Origin: Dendrophyllia cribrosa
Lineage: Eukaryota; Cnidaria; Anthozoa; Scleractinia; Dendrophylliidae
Reading direction: 5' to 3'
Length of the DNA stretch: 64,000 nucleotides
Assembly: GCA_024195265.1 (NCBI GenBank)
Contig: JAJLRJ010000001.1
Coordinates: forward strand, 2,165,910 to 2,229,909
In this document: positions 47,190 to 59,465 of the stretch, one piece after another
Numbering within the stretch: position 1 is the first letter of the stretch
Layout of the letters: the number at the start of each line of letters is the position of its first letter
Program-made: the position numbers and the translations under genes
The notes under the pieces: model-generated
What the model saw: the letters and a program-made list of their open reading frames with translations, nothing else
What the model was told of the DNA's origin: nothing
The model's database searches: none

Positions 47190-47650
47190 AGAGGGGGGGG
47201 GGGGGGTACTCCTATATATGAGCTATATAGGTATGTGCCGCTGTGAAGGGTATGGTTTTTAGGCAGTTAAGTCTGGGATAGGGTATAGTTTGTTATCAGA
47301 GATTTTTGGTCTAGAATAGGGTATCATTTTCCGCGAAACTGATCAGTTGCGTGAAGAAATTAAGTCTAGACAAGGTTTACTGGCAAATGGCATAAATTAA
47401 AAATCTGTATGGCGGGCAGTACGGCATTTTTACTGACCTCTGTTAACAAATAATTGTGATAGTGAACGAGTTTCTGGAAAATAGCGAGTCTGGAATAGGT
47501 CTAGCATAGGGTAGGGTTTTTTGGTGTTTAGTCTAGAATAGGGTTGCAAAATGCAGCTAAAATTGTCTAGTAGGCTAAGGGTCTCAGAGTTCCAGCGGCA
47601 CACCCCCACCCAAAAATTTGCAGAGTACCCCCCCCCCCCCCCCCCCCCGG
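47190..47650. mobile_element. Third G/C-tract-ended element
   Basis: It opens with 15 G, gtactcctatatatgagcta and ggtatgtgccgctg. It closes with cagcggcacacccccaccc, agtacccc and a run of about 23 C. Four internal tctagaatagggta motifs occur in the body. The same structure as 22795-23225 and 23415-24165 makes this a dispersed family. Confidence 0.78.
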
Positions 47651-48963
47651 GACCGTGGCATACTGAGCCGCTTTAAACCACGAAATATATTTGTGCTACA
47701 ATTTTTCAAACCCTCGATCGATTATTCTTATACATGTCCTTACCTTGCAGAAGTAGAAACGTTTAGAAACTGAAGGCCAGTAAAACAAAAACATTTATCA
47801 AGATATCAAGATGTAGACCATGATTATGATACGCTTAATTAAAAACGTGGACATTAATTATACATGGAAATTTGGCGACCAAACCCCTGACATTTTACAT
47901 AAATGTTTTTTCGCTTCTGTTTTCATTTTTCAAAACATTTATTTCACCGGCATAAAATTCAAGTAATCAGTCAAAATAACTTTTAAAGCTATAAAGTTAA
48001 ACTGTTTCAAGTTATTGCCCATTGCTTGTTTTCTGTTTTGTCAGAGGAAGGTCCATGCACCTGTCCCGGCCTTGTCTGTGAATAGTGTTTCCCTTAGTGC
48101 AACATAATGTTATTAATACTGCTCTAGATTACAAGGCAAGTTTCAGGGAAGTTTTAACCAAATATTCACGTTTTATAAAAACGTTTCAGACTCTAAAAAC
48201 ACATCCGTTTTCAAAACAAAACTTCGTTCTCATTTAAACGTTTTAAATGTTTTGCATTGATAAAAAGATTCGCTATAATTGGCATTGTTTAACAAGCATG
48301 TTTAATGTGTATATAGTCTGATGAAGTCAGTATAAACTGAGGTGTTAAAAATGTTGTTTTCCAAAATAGCCGGCAGCTGGCAGGTCAGCTATATTATCCT
48401 GCTCTCACAAAATAGGCTTTTAATGATTCAGTCGGTAAAACAAACTTGCCATTCAGTTAAGTTTATCTTTACTTTCTTTTTCTCTTAATTTTTTAAAATG
48501 TAGATACCCCCTTAACTTCCAAGAGTGCCGAAGATTAAAATAAAATATGGAAAAACAAATGGTACCATGCAAAAATACTGTTGATGAGGTTTCATTTGAA
48601 CGTCACGCCATAGGATTTCGTCGACAGACTCTCTAAAAAGTTAGAACTACATTACATGTCAGTCATATTTGACTCTGGGTGTTAAAGGGTTACAAAACAT
48701 TAACACACAAAACTGAACGTGCGCGAAAATATACCTTCCTTATTAAACGGCAAAAAATATGCGTCATTCAATTCAGTTGTTTTAAGACCATAACAAGTTT
48801 TATCTACCTGACAAGCCGTTTTCGTCATCGAGTTTTAAATTAACGCCTCCGCTAAAAGAACCGAATTTGTAGCAAACGCCCCTTTAGAAGAATACGCCGA
48901 ATTCAGATCGCAAAAGGCAATTAATATTTATTTTGCGTGATTTTGAACATTTCGCTCGGAAAA

Positions 48964-49171
48964 CCTAGACTACGAGCAGTCTCTCTTTCCCAGCTTAGTC
49001 CATCGAGCGAGAAACGAAAAAACATTAGCGAGCGGAAACTGGGGGCGAGGCAGGTGCGCGCGCGCGCCTGCCTCGCCCCCAGTTTCGCGTGACCATTATC
49101 CGCTCGCTAATGTTTTTCGTTTCTCGCTCGACGCACTAAGCTGGGAAAAGAGAGATTGCTCGTAGTCTAGG
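48964..49171. repeat. 208-bp near-perfect palindrome (CTAGACTACGAGCAGTCTCT arms)
   Basis: The arms, about 95 bp each, start cctagactacgagcagtctc and end with the inverse gctcgtagtctagg. The centre is an alternating gcgcgcgcgc run, where both cruciform and Z-DNA forms are possible. It is flanked by gaaaa/aaaac. The gactacgagcagtctctctt block also appears alone at 30726-30745 in a MAEA intron. Confidence 0.88.
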
Positions 49172-49484
49172 AAAACCCCTCTCTATATACTTATTTGCAT
49201 TTCAGTTTTAAGTTTCTTCTGATGTACTAATGGTGTCTGTCACAATAAAACCGGCAGCTAAGACCTTTCATTGATGAGTACACACCTATGTACATACACA
49301 CAGCATTGGCTTGCATGGTGACTTTTAAAAAATGTCTTTCAGTTCATCATATACAGTTTTCACAAACAGATGGTGAATATACAAAATAATCGTTTATGTG
49401 AATTTCGGATTAAATATATGAGCGAAATTTGCGATCCTCGCTACTTAAACAGTTGTAAAGAAACATTGAAAACTTCAAGCTTGA

Positions 49485-49565
49485 AGGGAATTCGAACCCA
49501 TAACCGTGTGATTACCTGTGCAATCAGGCTTTATCCGGCACTGAGCTATCAACAAGCCATCTGGA
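49485..49565 (-). repeat. tRNA-like sequence (SINE head)
   Basis: Minus strand: gttgatagctcagtgccgga (A box) and atgggttcgaattccc (good B box) about 45 bases apart. The intervening anticodon arm is imperfect. It overlaps a 91-codon open frame on the plus strand that I regard as chance. Confidence 0.6.
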
Positions 49566-50227
49566 GAGCTGGTCAGTTTAAAGGCCGGGGCTTAATGTCA
49601 CCAGATTATCGTATCCCTGTCAAAAGACAACATACATATCTGTAGGGAAATCTAAACAAAATGGACTACTTTTGTTCAAGAACAAGTTGACAAATTTGGT
49701 CTAATTTTGTTTAGTTTTTCCCCTGCGTTTTTGAAAAATCGACAAAAGATGGCTGTGGCTCGTTCTGTCTTTAAGGATCCTCTTTATATTTTCTTTTTAG
49801 GTTCAAACAAAATTCTGTGCATGATTAAGGGTACTTATCAGTAATTTTAGCACAGTTTTGTAAAAAAATCAGCCAAATTCTCGTGACATAGCCACTTTAA
49901 ACCACGAAATTTATTTCTGCTACGATTTTTCAAAGTTTCCATAGATTATTCTTATAAAGTTCTTACCTTGCAGAAGTAGAAAACGTTTAGAAACTGAAAG
50001 CCAGTGAAACAAAAACATTTGTCAAGGTGTAGACTGTGATTATGATACGTTTAATTAAAAACGTGGACATTATCAGGACATTATACATGGAAATTTGGCG
50101 ACCTATCTTTAATTCGCTTTGTTAACAAGCATGTTTTAATTTTCTGCCTCCAATTACTCTGGGAAAATAAGTAACGAGGAATTTATGGATGATTAAAAAC
50201 ACAAACGCGACTCGGTATACTTTTTGG

Positions 50228-50300
50228 CCTCGACGTGTTTCGAGATCATGACCTTTTCGATTCCGGTACAAGCGCTCTACCACTGAGCTACAAGTCCAGA
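50228..50300 (-). repeat. tRNA-like sequence, strong A box and weak B box
   Basis: Minus strand: ctggacttgtagctcagtgg (a very typical tRNA 5' half), then tagagcgcttgtaccgg. The B-box region (aaaggtcatgatctcga) has decayed. Not a functional tRNA. Confidence 0.55.
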
Positions 50301-51076
50301 TAAGAGCTTACTCAATTGAGAGCCAGTCTATTTTACCCGTGAAATGATGAATATGATAATGAGTATATGAAAATAAATTCATATAAACTGCGGTAGAAAT
50401 AATTAAATAGAATGTGACCCTGGCAGTTGTGCAACTTAAAGCCTGAAACTTTCTTTTTTCGTTTTTAGCCTCTAATTGCTGTATAACTGCCAAGATTTCG
50501 CGTTTTACTGACATTGTTTGGGATCCGATTATCCACAATATTATTAAACATTGTAATTTTGGACACGTTTATACAGCTTCAAAATTATGTTGATATTAAA
50601 AGCACCAAAGACTTTTGAGACCGCAGTTTTGATGAGCTGAGCATGTTTGTATTTCGAAAATTTGAAGGAAATGAATGGGAATACTGGGGTTCGTAACATT
50701 CAAAAACAAAATAACTGACTAGTTAATTTATTATGTTTTGTCGGTCGACAAAAACCCTTCACATTGTGAAAATGTAAGCCATTTTGAGCCCAAACGTCCC
50801 CCTTTTAATGCATATAGTTCAATTCCTAGTACTGTTATCATGCCCACGGGCAACTCCTGGGACAAAGTCGGCCCTTGTGGTCTGGGTGGAAAATTATTCA
50901 AGTAATCTTGTCCCGGGGGTAGGGGGTAGAGCAAGCTGAAATAACCACTCACACAAAGAAAACGGAAAAAAAGAAAACGGCAAACTGATCCTTACGGCAA
51001 GGCGATGAAAGAGTAAATAAAAGAATAAAACAAAATATATATATAAAAACAAATTTGCCCTTAATAGAGTGGTTTT

Positions 51077-51243
51077 CAATAGCCCAATTTCGATATATTA
51101 AAATTCAACTTGAAACAAAAGACATCACTGCGAGGCTAAGGGGAATAAATCATATAAATTCCAACAATCATTCCCGTAAGCCTCGTTGTGATGTCTTTTG
51201 TTTCAAGTTGAATTTTAACATATCGAAATTGGGCTATTGAGTA
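51077..51243. repeat. Palindromic MITE (CAATAGCCCAATTTCGATAT arms)
   Basis: Left arm caatagcccaatttcgatat and right arm atatcgaaattgggctattg bracket about 35 bp; the arms also share tcaacttgaaacaaaagaca. Arms about 65 bp with a few differences. Confidence 0.85.
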
Positions 51244-51468
51244 TCGAAAGTAATTTCGCAATTGCCTCGGTTTTGCATTGCTATGCTTTGTGATTGGCTG
51301 AAAAATCTCGCGCCACTTTATAATCAACCAATCGTAAGTAACACCAAAACAAATCGTGACCTGCTCGCACGCGTTTTCTCGCGCTTGGCGCTGGCTACAT
51401 GTCTTCGAGTTCTGATTGGATCATTTGATTGTCTGCATCTGTTGTGATTGATGATCCGTTACGTTTCA

Positions 51469-51634
51469 ATAGCCCTTTTCGCGGTTAACCTTTCTCATTT
51501 GCATTACAATAAAAGTCAACGTGGTTGCAAGGCAATTTCGGCCAATTTTGTAGTTTCTGCCTGAAATTGCCTCGCAACCACGTTGACTTTTATTGTAATG
51601 CAAATGAGAAAGGTTAACCGCGAAAAGGGCTATT
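51469..51634. repeat. Palindromic MITE, family 'atagcccttttcgcgg', copy 1
   Basis: Arms of about 75 bp start atagcccttttcgcggttaa and end with the exact inverse ttaaccgcgaaaagggctat. The inner portion includes tgcattacaataaaagtcaa. A second diverged copy of the family is at 58429-58583. Confidence 0.88.
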
Positions 51635-51639
51635 GCCTC

Positions 51640-52425
51640 TTTTTGAATAACCGGGGGTGGCGGGGGATCGGGAATAGGACGTCAAGTGAGAAAAAAATGT
51701 AAATCCCCGAGGGTGTGCCCCGGGGGATGGTAACAGAAGGAATTTAACCATACATTAGGCCTGAAATAAAGCAAGCCCATCCTCCTGGTGTGGGCTCAAC
51801 TGTAGACATCATTTAAATTTTCTTCACTTAAATCTGTATCAAAACACTTTTGCGCGGTCCACTGTTCATTCAAATGTTATTTTGAACACAGACCAGCAAC
51901 AGACTGAAATGTGCTTTATTTCTATTTTTTACACTTTCTACCTTTTTAAAATCATGCCGTGCAACAATAAATGATAAGTGGAAATTAAAACAAACCAAGT
52001 TTATCAAGTATTTAACGCATAAACGATAAAAAGCTTAAACATTCTACTGAGATAACAAATAAAATATCATTGACTTTACTAGGGGGCCATTTACAGGGCG
52101 AATTTCAGCCCGGTTGCCGGGCTAATTTATTTTCTTGCGAGTTAAAGGCGATTTTATAATGGATATCGCCTAGAAAAATATATACAATGTGGCCCATAAC
52201 ATATTCAATAGATGTCTTTCAAATAAACAGTATTTTTACACTAAAGACATCATAGCCATATCTCCTCGCAATGCTTCAATACAAATCACTTTTTTCGCAA
52301 TTGTATCGAAATTGTAAGTTTGCGTGTATGTCCGAGGATTAAACGGGCTTCAGCATTACAAAAAGAAAAAAGGTTGCATATTATGAAGTGGGATGAAAAA
52401 AGGGAAACATAATTTGTAAAACATT
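51640..52425. other. Non-coding spacer downstream of receptor B
   Basis: The left part has cgggggatcgg and ccccgggggatgg, G/C-rich remnants like the ends of the G/C-tract family. The rest is AT-rich with no splice-supported exon. The 3' UTR of receptor B is expected at the right end. Confidence 0.45.
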
Positions 52426-53975
52426 TTAAGCTGTGGGACCTCTGCTCTCCAACGGAAGCGCTTTTGCCATCTTCATTGAAACTGTATTTGCTGTATTTGT
52501 TGATGTGTCGAGGTTTGTAGGGACGACTCTACTACGCCTGCGAGAGCAGCAAGGAAACGGCAACAGAGCCAGCATGTGCTTGCGAAATCGATCGCTTTGC
52601 AAGCTATATAACAAGGGGTTGATAGCGGAGTTGAGGGTAACGAGGGCTATGTTGGCCATGTGGGCGGAGGAGTGCGTCTGTAGACTGGTGGACGAAGACA
52701 GCGCATAAATGACCAGACCAGGAATCCAACAGACGAAGAAAACTACGCTGACAGTAACCACAAGCCGCGCAGTTTTCTTGCAGTACACCAGATTGCTCTG
52801 CTGTTCCAAGGTTGAGCCGGGTGTAGGACGAAACCACAACTTGTACACCAGTTTAGAATACAGGTTAATTATGATCGTGATTGGCAGGACCCCATACACC
52901 ATGGCAGCGGCGAGGCTATAAAACTGCGGAAAGGTAGCGCTGGGCCCATGTATCACGCAGAACTCATTAACAGAATCGTACCGGGCGTAAAGGAAGAGCG
53001 GCACATTGCAAAGTACTGACGAAACCCAAATGATTATTATCATACGCTTCAGTTTGGTAGTCGTCATCCGCTTATACTTGTTGTACTGGAGTTTAACTGC
53101 GAGGTAGCGCTCCAACGCGATGCCAACGAGAGATAAAGCAGACACTTTAGTGCCGACCCACATGAACATAGACAGCTGGCAAACGGTCCTGGGAAGCGTG
53201 AACATCAGGGTGAAGATGTAGCGAATTACGACGAAAACTGCCACAATAATGTCGGCCACCGCGAGGTTCACCAGAAGTGAGTTCATAGGGATGTGCATTA
53301 CCCTGTGTTTCAAGTGGAAATTGAAGTGAAGCATATTAAATAGTTATACTAAATAATCGTTTTAGTACAACTGTGCTGCTTATTAGCTTCAATGGTCAGC
53401 TATTCAGTCAAAATTTCCCTTAAACGACCTATGCTAGCTATTAAGTAGCACTTCAACATGGTGCCGTTTTATTATGTGCATATGCCGTTTTATTACGCTG
53501 TATGCATGGTGATCGATTCGAATTTTGTGAAAGCTACTATGCAATGTTTTTCAGTGTTGCGTTATTTCTTTTTGAATTGATATTTTGCTGGAACGAAACT
53601 TGAGAACTTTTACAGCTTTGAACTCAGAAGTTGAAGGTTTATTTAAACTCAAAATGGTGAATATTTGAGCTAGCTTTTTATTATTATTTTTAATTTCCGA
53701 CCTATGCTATCAGGTAGCACTTAAACTATGGTGCCGGTTTATTATATATGCTGTACATGGTGATCGATTCGAACTCTTGTGAAACTCGAACTGAGAAGTT
53801 GAAGGAATTATTTAAACTCAAAATGGTGGAAACTTGAGCTAGCTTTATGTCTGTACCTGTTTCTGAATACAACCAAGCAGACGAGACTGTTACTAAATAG
53901 GTCAGCGATAACAATGAAGACGAATGCTGCAGTGATGCCGATCTCAGCCGCTTCAGAGGATCGGTAGAATGCCAT
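52426..53975 (-). CDS. Class A GPCR, tandem copy B
   Basis: Exons 53857-53975 and 52426-53302 give 331 aa with the same phase-2 intron after TM1 as copies A and C (donor GTACAG, acceptor gaaacacag). ERY replaces DRY, FVCWIPG is in TM6 and NSAINPLLY in TM7; the two loop cysteines (TVCQLSMF, NEFCVIHG) are kept. The first extracellular loop is about five residues shorter than in A (LPRTVCQL against LPGGKVGDAVCKL). TM1 has LFSN where A and C have LFGN, altering the residue before the conserved Asn. The C-terminal tail ends LESRGPTA. Upstream sequence to about 56.8 kb matches that upstream of A, so the gene arose by segmental duplication. Confidence 0.93.
53350..53790. repeat. Tandemly repeated block in the receptor B intron
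   Basis: A block containing ggtgatcgattcgaa and preceded by gtgccg-tttatta occurs at about 53460-53530 and again at about 53725-53780. It occurs once, at about 45550-45600, in the matching intron of receptor A. The copy in B has been duplicated after the genes separated. Confidence 0.7.
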
Positions 53976-54029
53976 CTTTACTGTTGGCTCTCTTAGTGGT
54001 ACTAGCTGGAAATAAATTAGCGTGAAAAA

Positions 54030-57000
54030 AAAAATAATATTACAGTTGAACCTTTTAATATTTTACGGCCCTGTATTAAGCACAGCCACCCTCTATTAAG
54101 CAGCCAGTTTTCATCGTCTCGAATTTCCCCCTTTCAAACTTTGTATTCGCTACACGGTATTAAACGGTCACCTCTATTAAGTGGTCGTGGCCACCCTTTA
54201 GCAGTCCCGTGCTTGTCTGTCTCTGTTATATTTAACGCAAACCTAAAACCACATGTCATTTTACGATTGTTTTTCGCTTAAAACGATGCATCAACACTGG
54301 GCTACAGAGTTGTTATACTGCACTGATCGGTTCATTCACCGATTTTGTTAGTGCTTTCTCGATGTCAATATATTACAATGTACTGTAGTATAAAATTATA
54401 AGAAATAATATTTTTCTTTCGAATTACTCAAAAAGTACAATCTCCGTTTGGCGTAAAGGTCGAGATCGCATGATTGTGTTATTGTTAGCTTCAGAGTTGC
54501 TAGCGTGCATACAATTTTCCTCCCCGGCAGTACGTTATTAAAGTGATAAAATTGACATTTGACCACGGCCACAAAGTATTTTTAGTGGTAAATAGTTCAG
54601 CGGGCATGTGAGCTATATTTTTCTTGTTCTCACAAAGCTTTTCATCCACTATTCATGAGATTTCAATATGATTTTTTAAAAGTTGAACCAACTATCAAAC
54701 TTGCCATTCAGTTTAGTGATCTTTACAATCTTGCCCTTTGTAAAAAGCTGAAAGATATTCTTAATATGTAGCCCAACGTTTCTGGCTGCTGAATTTAACC
54801 ACACTGCAGATACTTATTTTAAAAACGTCATCTTTTCATGGAAATTTGCGGCATCTGATCTGACGTTTATTAAACGGTTAAAATAGATTCCAGTAATCGG
54901 TATTTTTTGTCTTTCTGAAGTCGGAGACCGTTCACTACCTTTTTAACGGTTTTTGAAAGTGCCTATATTTCTTTTTTGTCTTACTGCAGCAGAAAAAAAA
55001 CACACAGAAAAACGACAGTTTAAAAGGCTACACCAGCTTCTTGACACCGCACTTTTCCCTTTTATTTATTACAACCGACTTTCTTCAAACCTAACATCAT
55101 TTTTATTTCAACTTCCTGTTATACAAAGCAGTTGTTCAAATAAATAAGAATTTCGTTAAATAACGTTTCCAATTCACCATTTCTATCATCAGTTTTCAAT
55201 TAGTTTTTGGTCACCGAGAAAGAAAACAAGACTCGCTGTAATTAGAATTGTTATTGCACCCGCTCTTTTTGTATTGGTGAAAACAAATTTGATTTTCTGT
55301 ATCCAGACAGCTTCTAGCTTTACTCTCGCTGATATGAAAGAGAAAACGCATTTTAAAAGACAAAACTGAAAAGTGCCTTCACTTTCAAAATCATATGAGC
55401 GATGACGCTGCCTCTTTTAGGTGACCAACCCACTTTTGAACTGTATTTCTCGAGTAGATGCCTCTTCGCATTTCAATAACCCTTTACTTGCAAGAGCGCC
55501 AAAGATCAAAATAAAATGTTGAAAAACAAATGGTACCATGCAAAGGTACTACGGTCTACTACCGAAGTGGTTTCATTTGAATGGTCACATCATAAGATTT
55601 CGTCGACAGACGCAAAAGTTTAGAACTACACAACATGTCTCCATTGTTGATCTAGGAGTGAAAGCTGAACGTGCGCGCGAAAATATACCTTCCTTATTAA
55701 TTATATAAAGGGAAAAATATGCATCCATTCAGTTGTTTTAGACCATAACAATTTTTATTTTTCTTCCTGCCTTTTCCTTAAAGGAACCTAAGTTGTAACA
55801 AACGTCCTAGGCGTTCATTCGAAGAATACGCCGAATTTAGATCGCTTTCCCTCTCTATAGCATTATTTGCAATTCAGTTTTAAGTTTCTTCGAAGGCACC
55901 TGATGGTGAACACATTTTCCTAACTCACAACAAAAGAGCTAAGACCTTTCGGGATAAGTTGTTGAAACTGTGGTTAGTTCTTCTTTTTTAAAGGAGGAAC
56001 TAAAAACAATCCACTTTATATCTTCTTTTTAGGTTCAACGAAAATTTTCTGCATGATTAAAGGAACTTATCAGTAATTTTAGCACAAAATCAGCCAAATT
56101 CTCGAGGTATAGCTCCTCAGTTAAACCACGAAATCTATTTGTGCTACATTTTTTTCAAATCCTCGTTCGATTATTCTTTTAATGAAGACTTAACTTGGGG
56201 AAGAAGAAAACGTTTAGAAACTGAAAGCCAGTGAAACAAAAACATTTGTCAAGATGTAGACCATGACTATGATATGTTTAATTAAAAACGTGGACATTAT
56301 ACATGGAAATTTGGTGACTAAACTGACATTTTACATTAATGTCATTTACACTTCTGTTTTCATGACGTTAAAACATTTCACCGGCATAAAAATCCAGTAA
56401 TCGAGCAAAATAATATTTAAAGCTGTAAAGCTACACTGTTTCTCATTGCTCGTTTGCGCGAATTTTTAAAAGTGCTTTTAAAAATAATATGTCTTCGGTT
56501 TCTGTTTTAGTCACGGGAGGTTCCAGCTGTCCCTCGTCTGTGAATAGTTTTTCCTTTTACTAAGTGAGACATATTTTTATTTATGCTGCTCTGGATTACA
56601 AGGCAAGTTTCAGACTAAAATAGCAGTCTAAAATAAATGAAAACTACAAATATATATTCACGTTTTATACAAAATGTCGTTCTCATTTAAAAGTTTTGAA
56701 TGTCTTTGCATTAATAAAAAGACCCGCTGTAATAAGCATTGTTAACAAGCATTTTTTAATTTCTGCCTCCGATCAACCTCAAGCTTTACTCTGGCAGATG
56801 GAAAATATTAATAACCGGTAATTTTTAGTTCTGCGCGCTATGTCAACCATTTTTAAGGCTGTGGGAGAATAAGTAATAAGCAAATAAAGTAAATTGTGGA
56901 TAAATTATAAAACACAAACGCGACTGCATGCTTTTGAGAACAGCTATGAGATTCCTTAAACCTGACTTAGCATCTTCAGTTTAAAATTCATAAATGTTTA
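54030..57000. other. Upstream region of receptor B, duplicated from that of receptor A
   Basis: No gene is supported. Blocks align in order with upstream DNA of A: 54610-54730 with 48390-48475 (aaacttgccattcagtt), 55480-55660 with 48510-48690 (aaacaaatggtaccatgcaa), 55850-55900 with 49180-49220, 56030-56340 with 49800-50110, and 56740-56790 with 50120-50160. Part of the 55480-55660 block is the TTAA-family MITE also seen at 30188-30920. Confidence 0.65.
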
Positions 57001-57029
57001 CGAATAAACGTTTTAATAATGGGTATACA

Positions 57030-57670
57030 GCTATTTCAATTAACGTTGTCGAATGAAAGCTCAAAGCCTTCAAGCCAAGACCGCATGGTAGTATGGATAC
57101 TTGTAAATAGCCATTTTAGTTTCCGGTTGTCAGTGCGGGCGCGACGGAAAAATGGGCGGTAGACTGAGTGCTTTAGACGTTTGCCGCGGTGTTCTAAAGG
57201 AGGGAAACAAAAACAGACACGAATCTTTTTGCCTTCCGATCGGTTCCTTTATTTGACAGTGTGGGGAGATTAAAGCATTAGGGAGCTTAAGCAGCCACGA
57301 CTCGAAAACGGTCGATGCAATCATTAAAATTGGGCCTGGGTAAAGCGATTATTAGACCTAAGCTAGATTCGCGATTAGGTTAAATATAGTGATAGGGTCA
57401 CCCGTTATAGCTGTATCATTAAGAAAAGAACATGACCACACGACGGTAAATTTTCCTTTTTCTATTTGAACTTAAAAGCCGTTCCTACAAATTAAGCTCC
57501 TGGACAATCCAGTCACGTTAGACAAACTTAACAAATTGCAACAACTGTCGTTGGCTTAAGCTACCTATTGTTGATTTTGGTGAATTTTACATATACATCC
57601 CATACTACCTTGCGGTCTTGGCTTTAAGCTTTTTTACACAACAACGTTAATTGAAATAGCTGTACATCTG
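57030..57670. repeat. Inverted repeat (57030-57090 and 57608-57670)
   Basis: tacagctatttcaattaacg near 57025 pairs with cgttaattgaaatagctgta near 57644. The matching continues through agctcaaagcc/ggctttaagctt and aagaccgca/tgcggtctt. The enclosed 500 bp has no recognisable gene; it includes the block shared with 43353-43440. A further partial copy (caagaccgcaagg) is at about 57710. Confidence 0.65.
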
Positions 57671-57750
57671 TTTCGATAAACGTTATCTGGAGAATTGTAC
57701 ATTGGTACACAAGACCGCAAGGCATTGGTCGGTCAAGACATGGCACAGAC

Positions 57751-58302
57751 TTAAAGTGTATATGACAGATATTTTTTTATTTGCTTGATGGAATCTACAT
57801 GGCGTTCTGATAAGAAAATCGAAAAGAGTTTCTTCGATATCGATTTTCTTTTCCGTGTTTTAGCCGTCTAAAAACGTGAAATTTCACTTCAGGTGGGTTA
57901 CAAAACCGCGCAAGAAGAAAGACTGGAAATAGTCCGCTGTGACGTCAATACAAGAATGCCGGTGTCGCGGTTTCTCCGTTCCTCGCATTTTTTGGTGCGC
58001 CCTGAGGAAGAAACATGGTTCTATTGAGGTGTGTTGTATATGGTTGTAGTTACACGCACCAAAAAACGGAGGAACTGAGAAACCGCGACACTGGCATTCT
58101 TGTATTGACGTCACAGCGGACTATTTCCAGTCTTTCTTCTTGCGCGGTTTTGTAACCCACCGGAAGTGAAATTTCACGTTTTTAGACGGCTAAATCACGG
58201 ACAAGAAAAATCGATATCGAAAAACTTTTTTCGACTTTCTTATCAGAACGCCATGTAGAATCCAACAAGCAAATAAAAAAATATCTGTCATATACACTTT
58301 AA
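57751..58302. repeat. 552-bp palindromic element, arms about 250 bp
   Basis: Left arm starts ttaaagtgtatatgacagat and right arm ends atctgtcatatacactttaa. Matching runs almost continuously through agtccgctgtgacgtcaata and its inverse tattgacgtcacagcggact, to a centre near 58030. It is the longest foldback in the window. Open frames across it are mirror artefacts. Confidence 0.9.
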
Positions 58303-58428
58303 AGTTATATGCTTAGTCATTGACTCTAAGGTCTCATCGCTCATATGGAGCCAGCATATTGTCCTGTGCAGAGTGATTTTGAAGTATATTCTCCATGAAA
58401 AGCGGTCTTGGAATGTACCAATGTACAG

Positions 58429-58583
58429 TAGCCCTTTTCGCGGTTATCCTTTCTCATTTGCATTACATATGATTGCGAGGCAATTTTTCGGGCAGAAACT
58501 AAAAAATTGTCCGAAATTGCCTCGCAATCACGTCGATTTTTATTGTAATGCAAATAAGAAAGGTTAACCGCGAAAAGGACTAT
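58429..58583. repeat. Palindromic MITE, family 'atagcccttttcgcgg', copy 2
   Basis: Same ends as 51469-51634 (tagcccttttcgcggttatc and gaaaggttaaccgcgaaaag) with a different number of bases in the arms and loop (tgattgcgaggcaattttt against aaattgcctcgcaatca). Two copies about 7 kb apart. Confidence 0.87.
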
Positions 58584-59164
58584 TCTTAAGACAGCGTTTA
58601 TTGAAATAGCTTTACGGAAATAAATTCATACTGATCATGAACTGCGCGGTAGAACTAATTATGGAATGTGATCATTGCATTTATACAGCAACTAAAGTAG
58701 TTGCAATTAGAGTCTGAGAAAAAATCATTTCTGTTTTTCAAGCGATGCAACTACTTTAACATTTTGTTTGGGAAAAGATTGCATTCCTTACAGCTTGCTA
58801 CAGGTAGATATACCTATCTGGGCCACTGAAATGAAGTTTGGGCTCCGCCATTATAGATTGATGTTCCAGCGAGCCTATTGTTTAGCGCCGTGACGTCATT
58901 TTCTCACTGATTTCTCTCTTCAGTTGCAAGTGAAAGCTCATAGCACCAATGCAAAGACGCTTCCCATCGCTTCCAAAACAAACCAAAGATTCAAAATCGG
59001 AGAGTGATTTACAGCCTTGTGTGGATGTTCGGATTGGTAATCACCTGCAATTGGTAACCTGGCCGCAGGAACATGGTGGCTCCGGATGGCGGTTGAAAAT
59101 TGTACAGAATAAGCCATTTTCGTATTTAAAATTACCGCTGAATTCAACCCAATGACACATTGAT

Positions 59165-59316
59165 ACAGGGTTAGACTCGACCTGATGTAAAATATTCACA
59201 AATACCGGCAGAAGGTGCGTGAAATTTGAAAATTAAACAAAAGACAGAGCTCTAAACAGGTCATCTTCTTGCCTGAATTTGTGAATATTTTATATCAGGT
59301 CGAGTCTAACCCTGTA
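59165..59316. repeat. MITE with ACAGGGTTAGACTCGACCTG inverted ends
   Basis: Left acagggttagactcgacctg and right caggtcgagtctaaccctgt are exact inverses. The match continues through taaaatattcacaaat, giving arms of about 42 bp and an interior of about 70 bp. Confidence 0.85.
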
Positions 59317-59465
59317 AAAAGGCGCCTTCAATGCTTTCATTCAGCGACCATAGCGAATTCGAAACTGGTCTATTCGAGCGCAAAAAAAACTCACTTTCCT
59401 TCATCATATCAAAGTAAACTTTAGATGACTCTCAGGTATATTAAGGACTGGGTCTGCCATTAGGG

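Larger units (their letters stand above)
46935..50150. repeat. Internal direct duplication upstream of receptor A (offset about 2.2-2.6 kb)
   Basis: Two blocks occur twice in the same order. ggcttaatgtcaccagatta is at about 46950 and 49590. Ccttgcagaagtagaaacgt and the following 150 bp are at about 47742 and 49967. The second block is also found at 56190-56340 upstream of receptor B. The first copy is interrupted by the G/C-tract element at 47190-47650. Confidence 0.75.

Noticed and set aside
57884..58114. 76-codon minus-strand frame
   Set aside because: Lies across the centre of the 552-bp palindrome and reads mirrored sequence.
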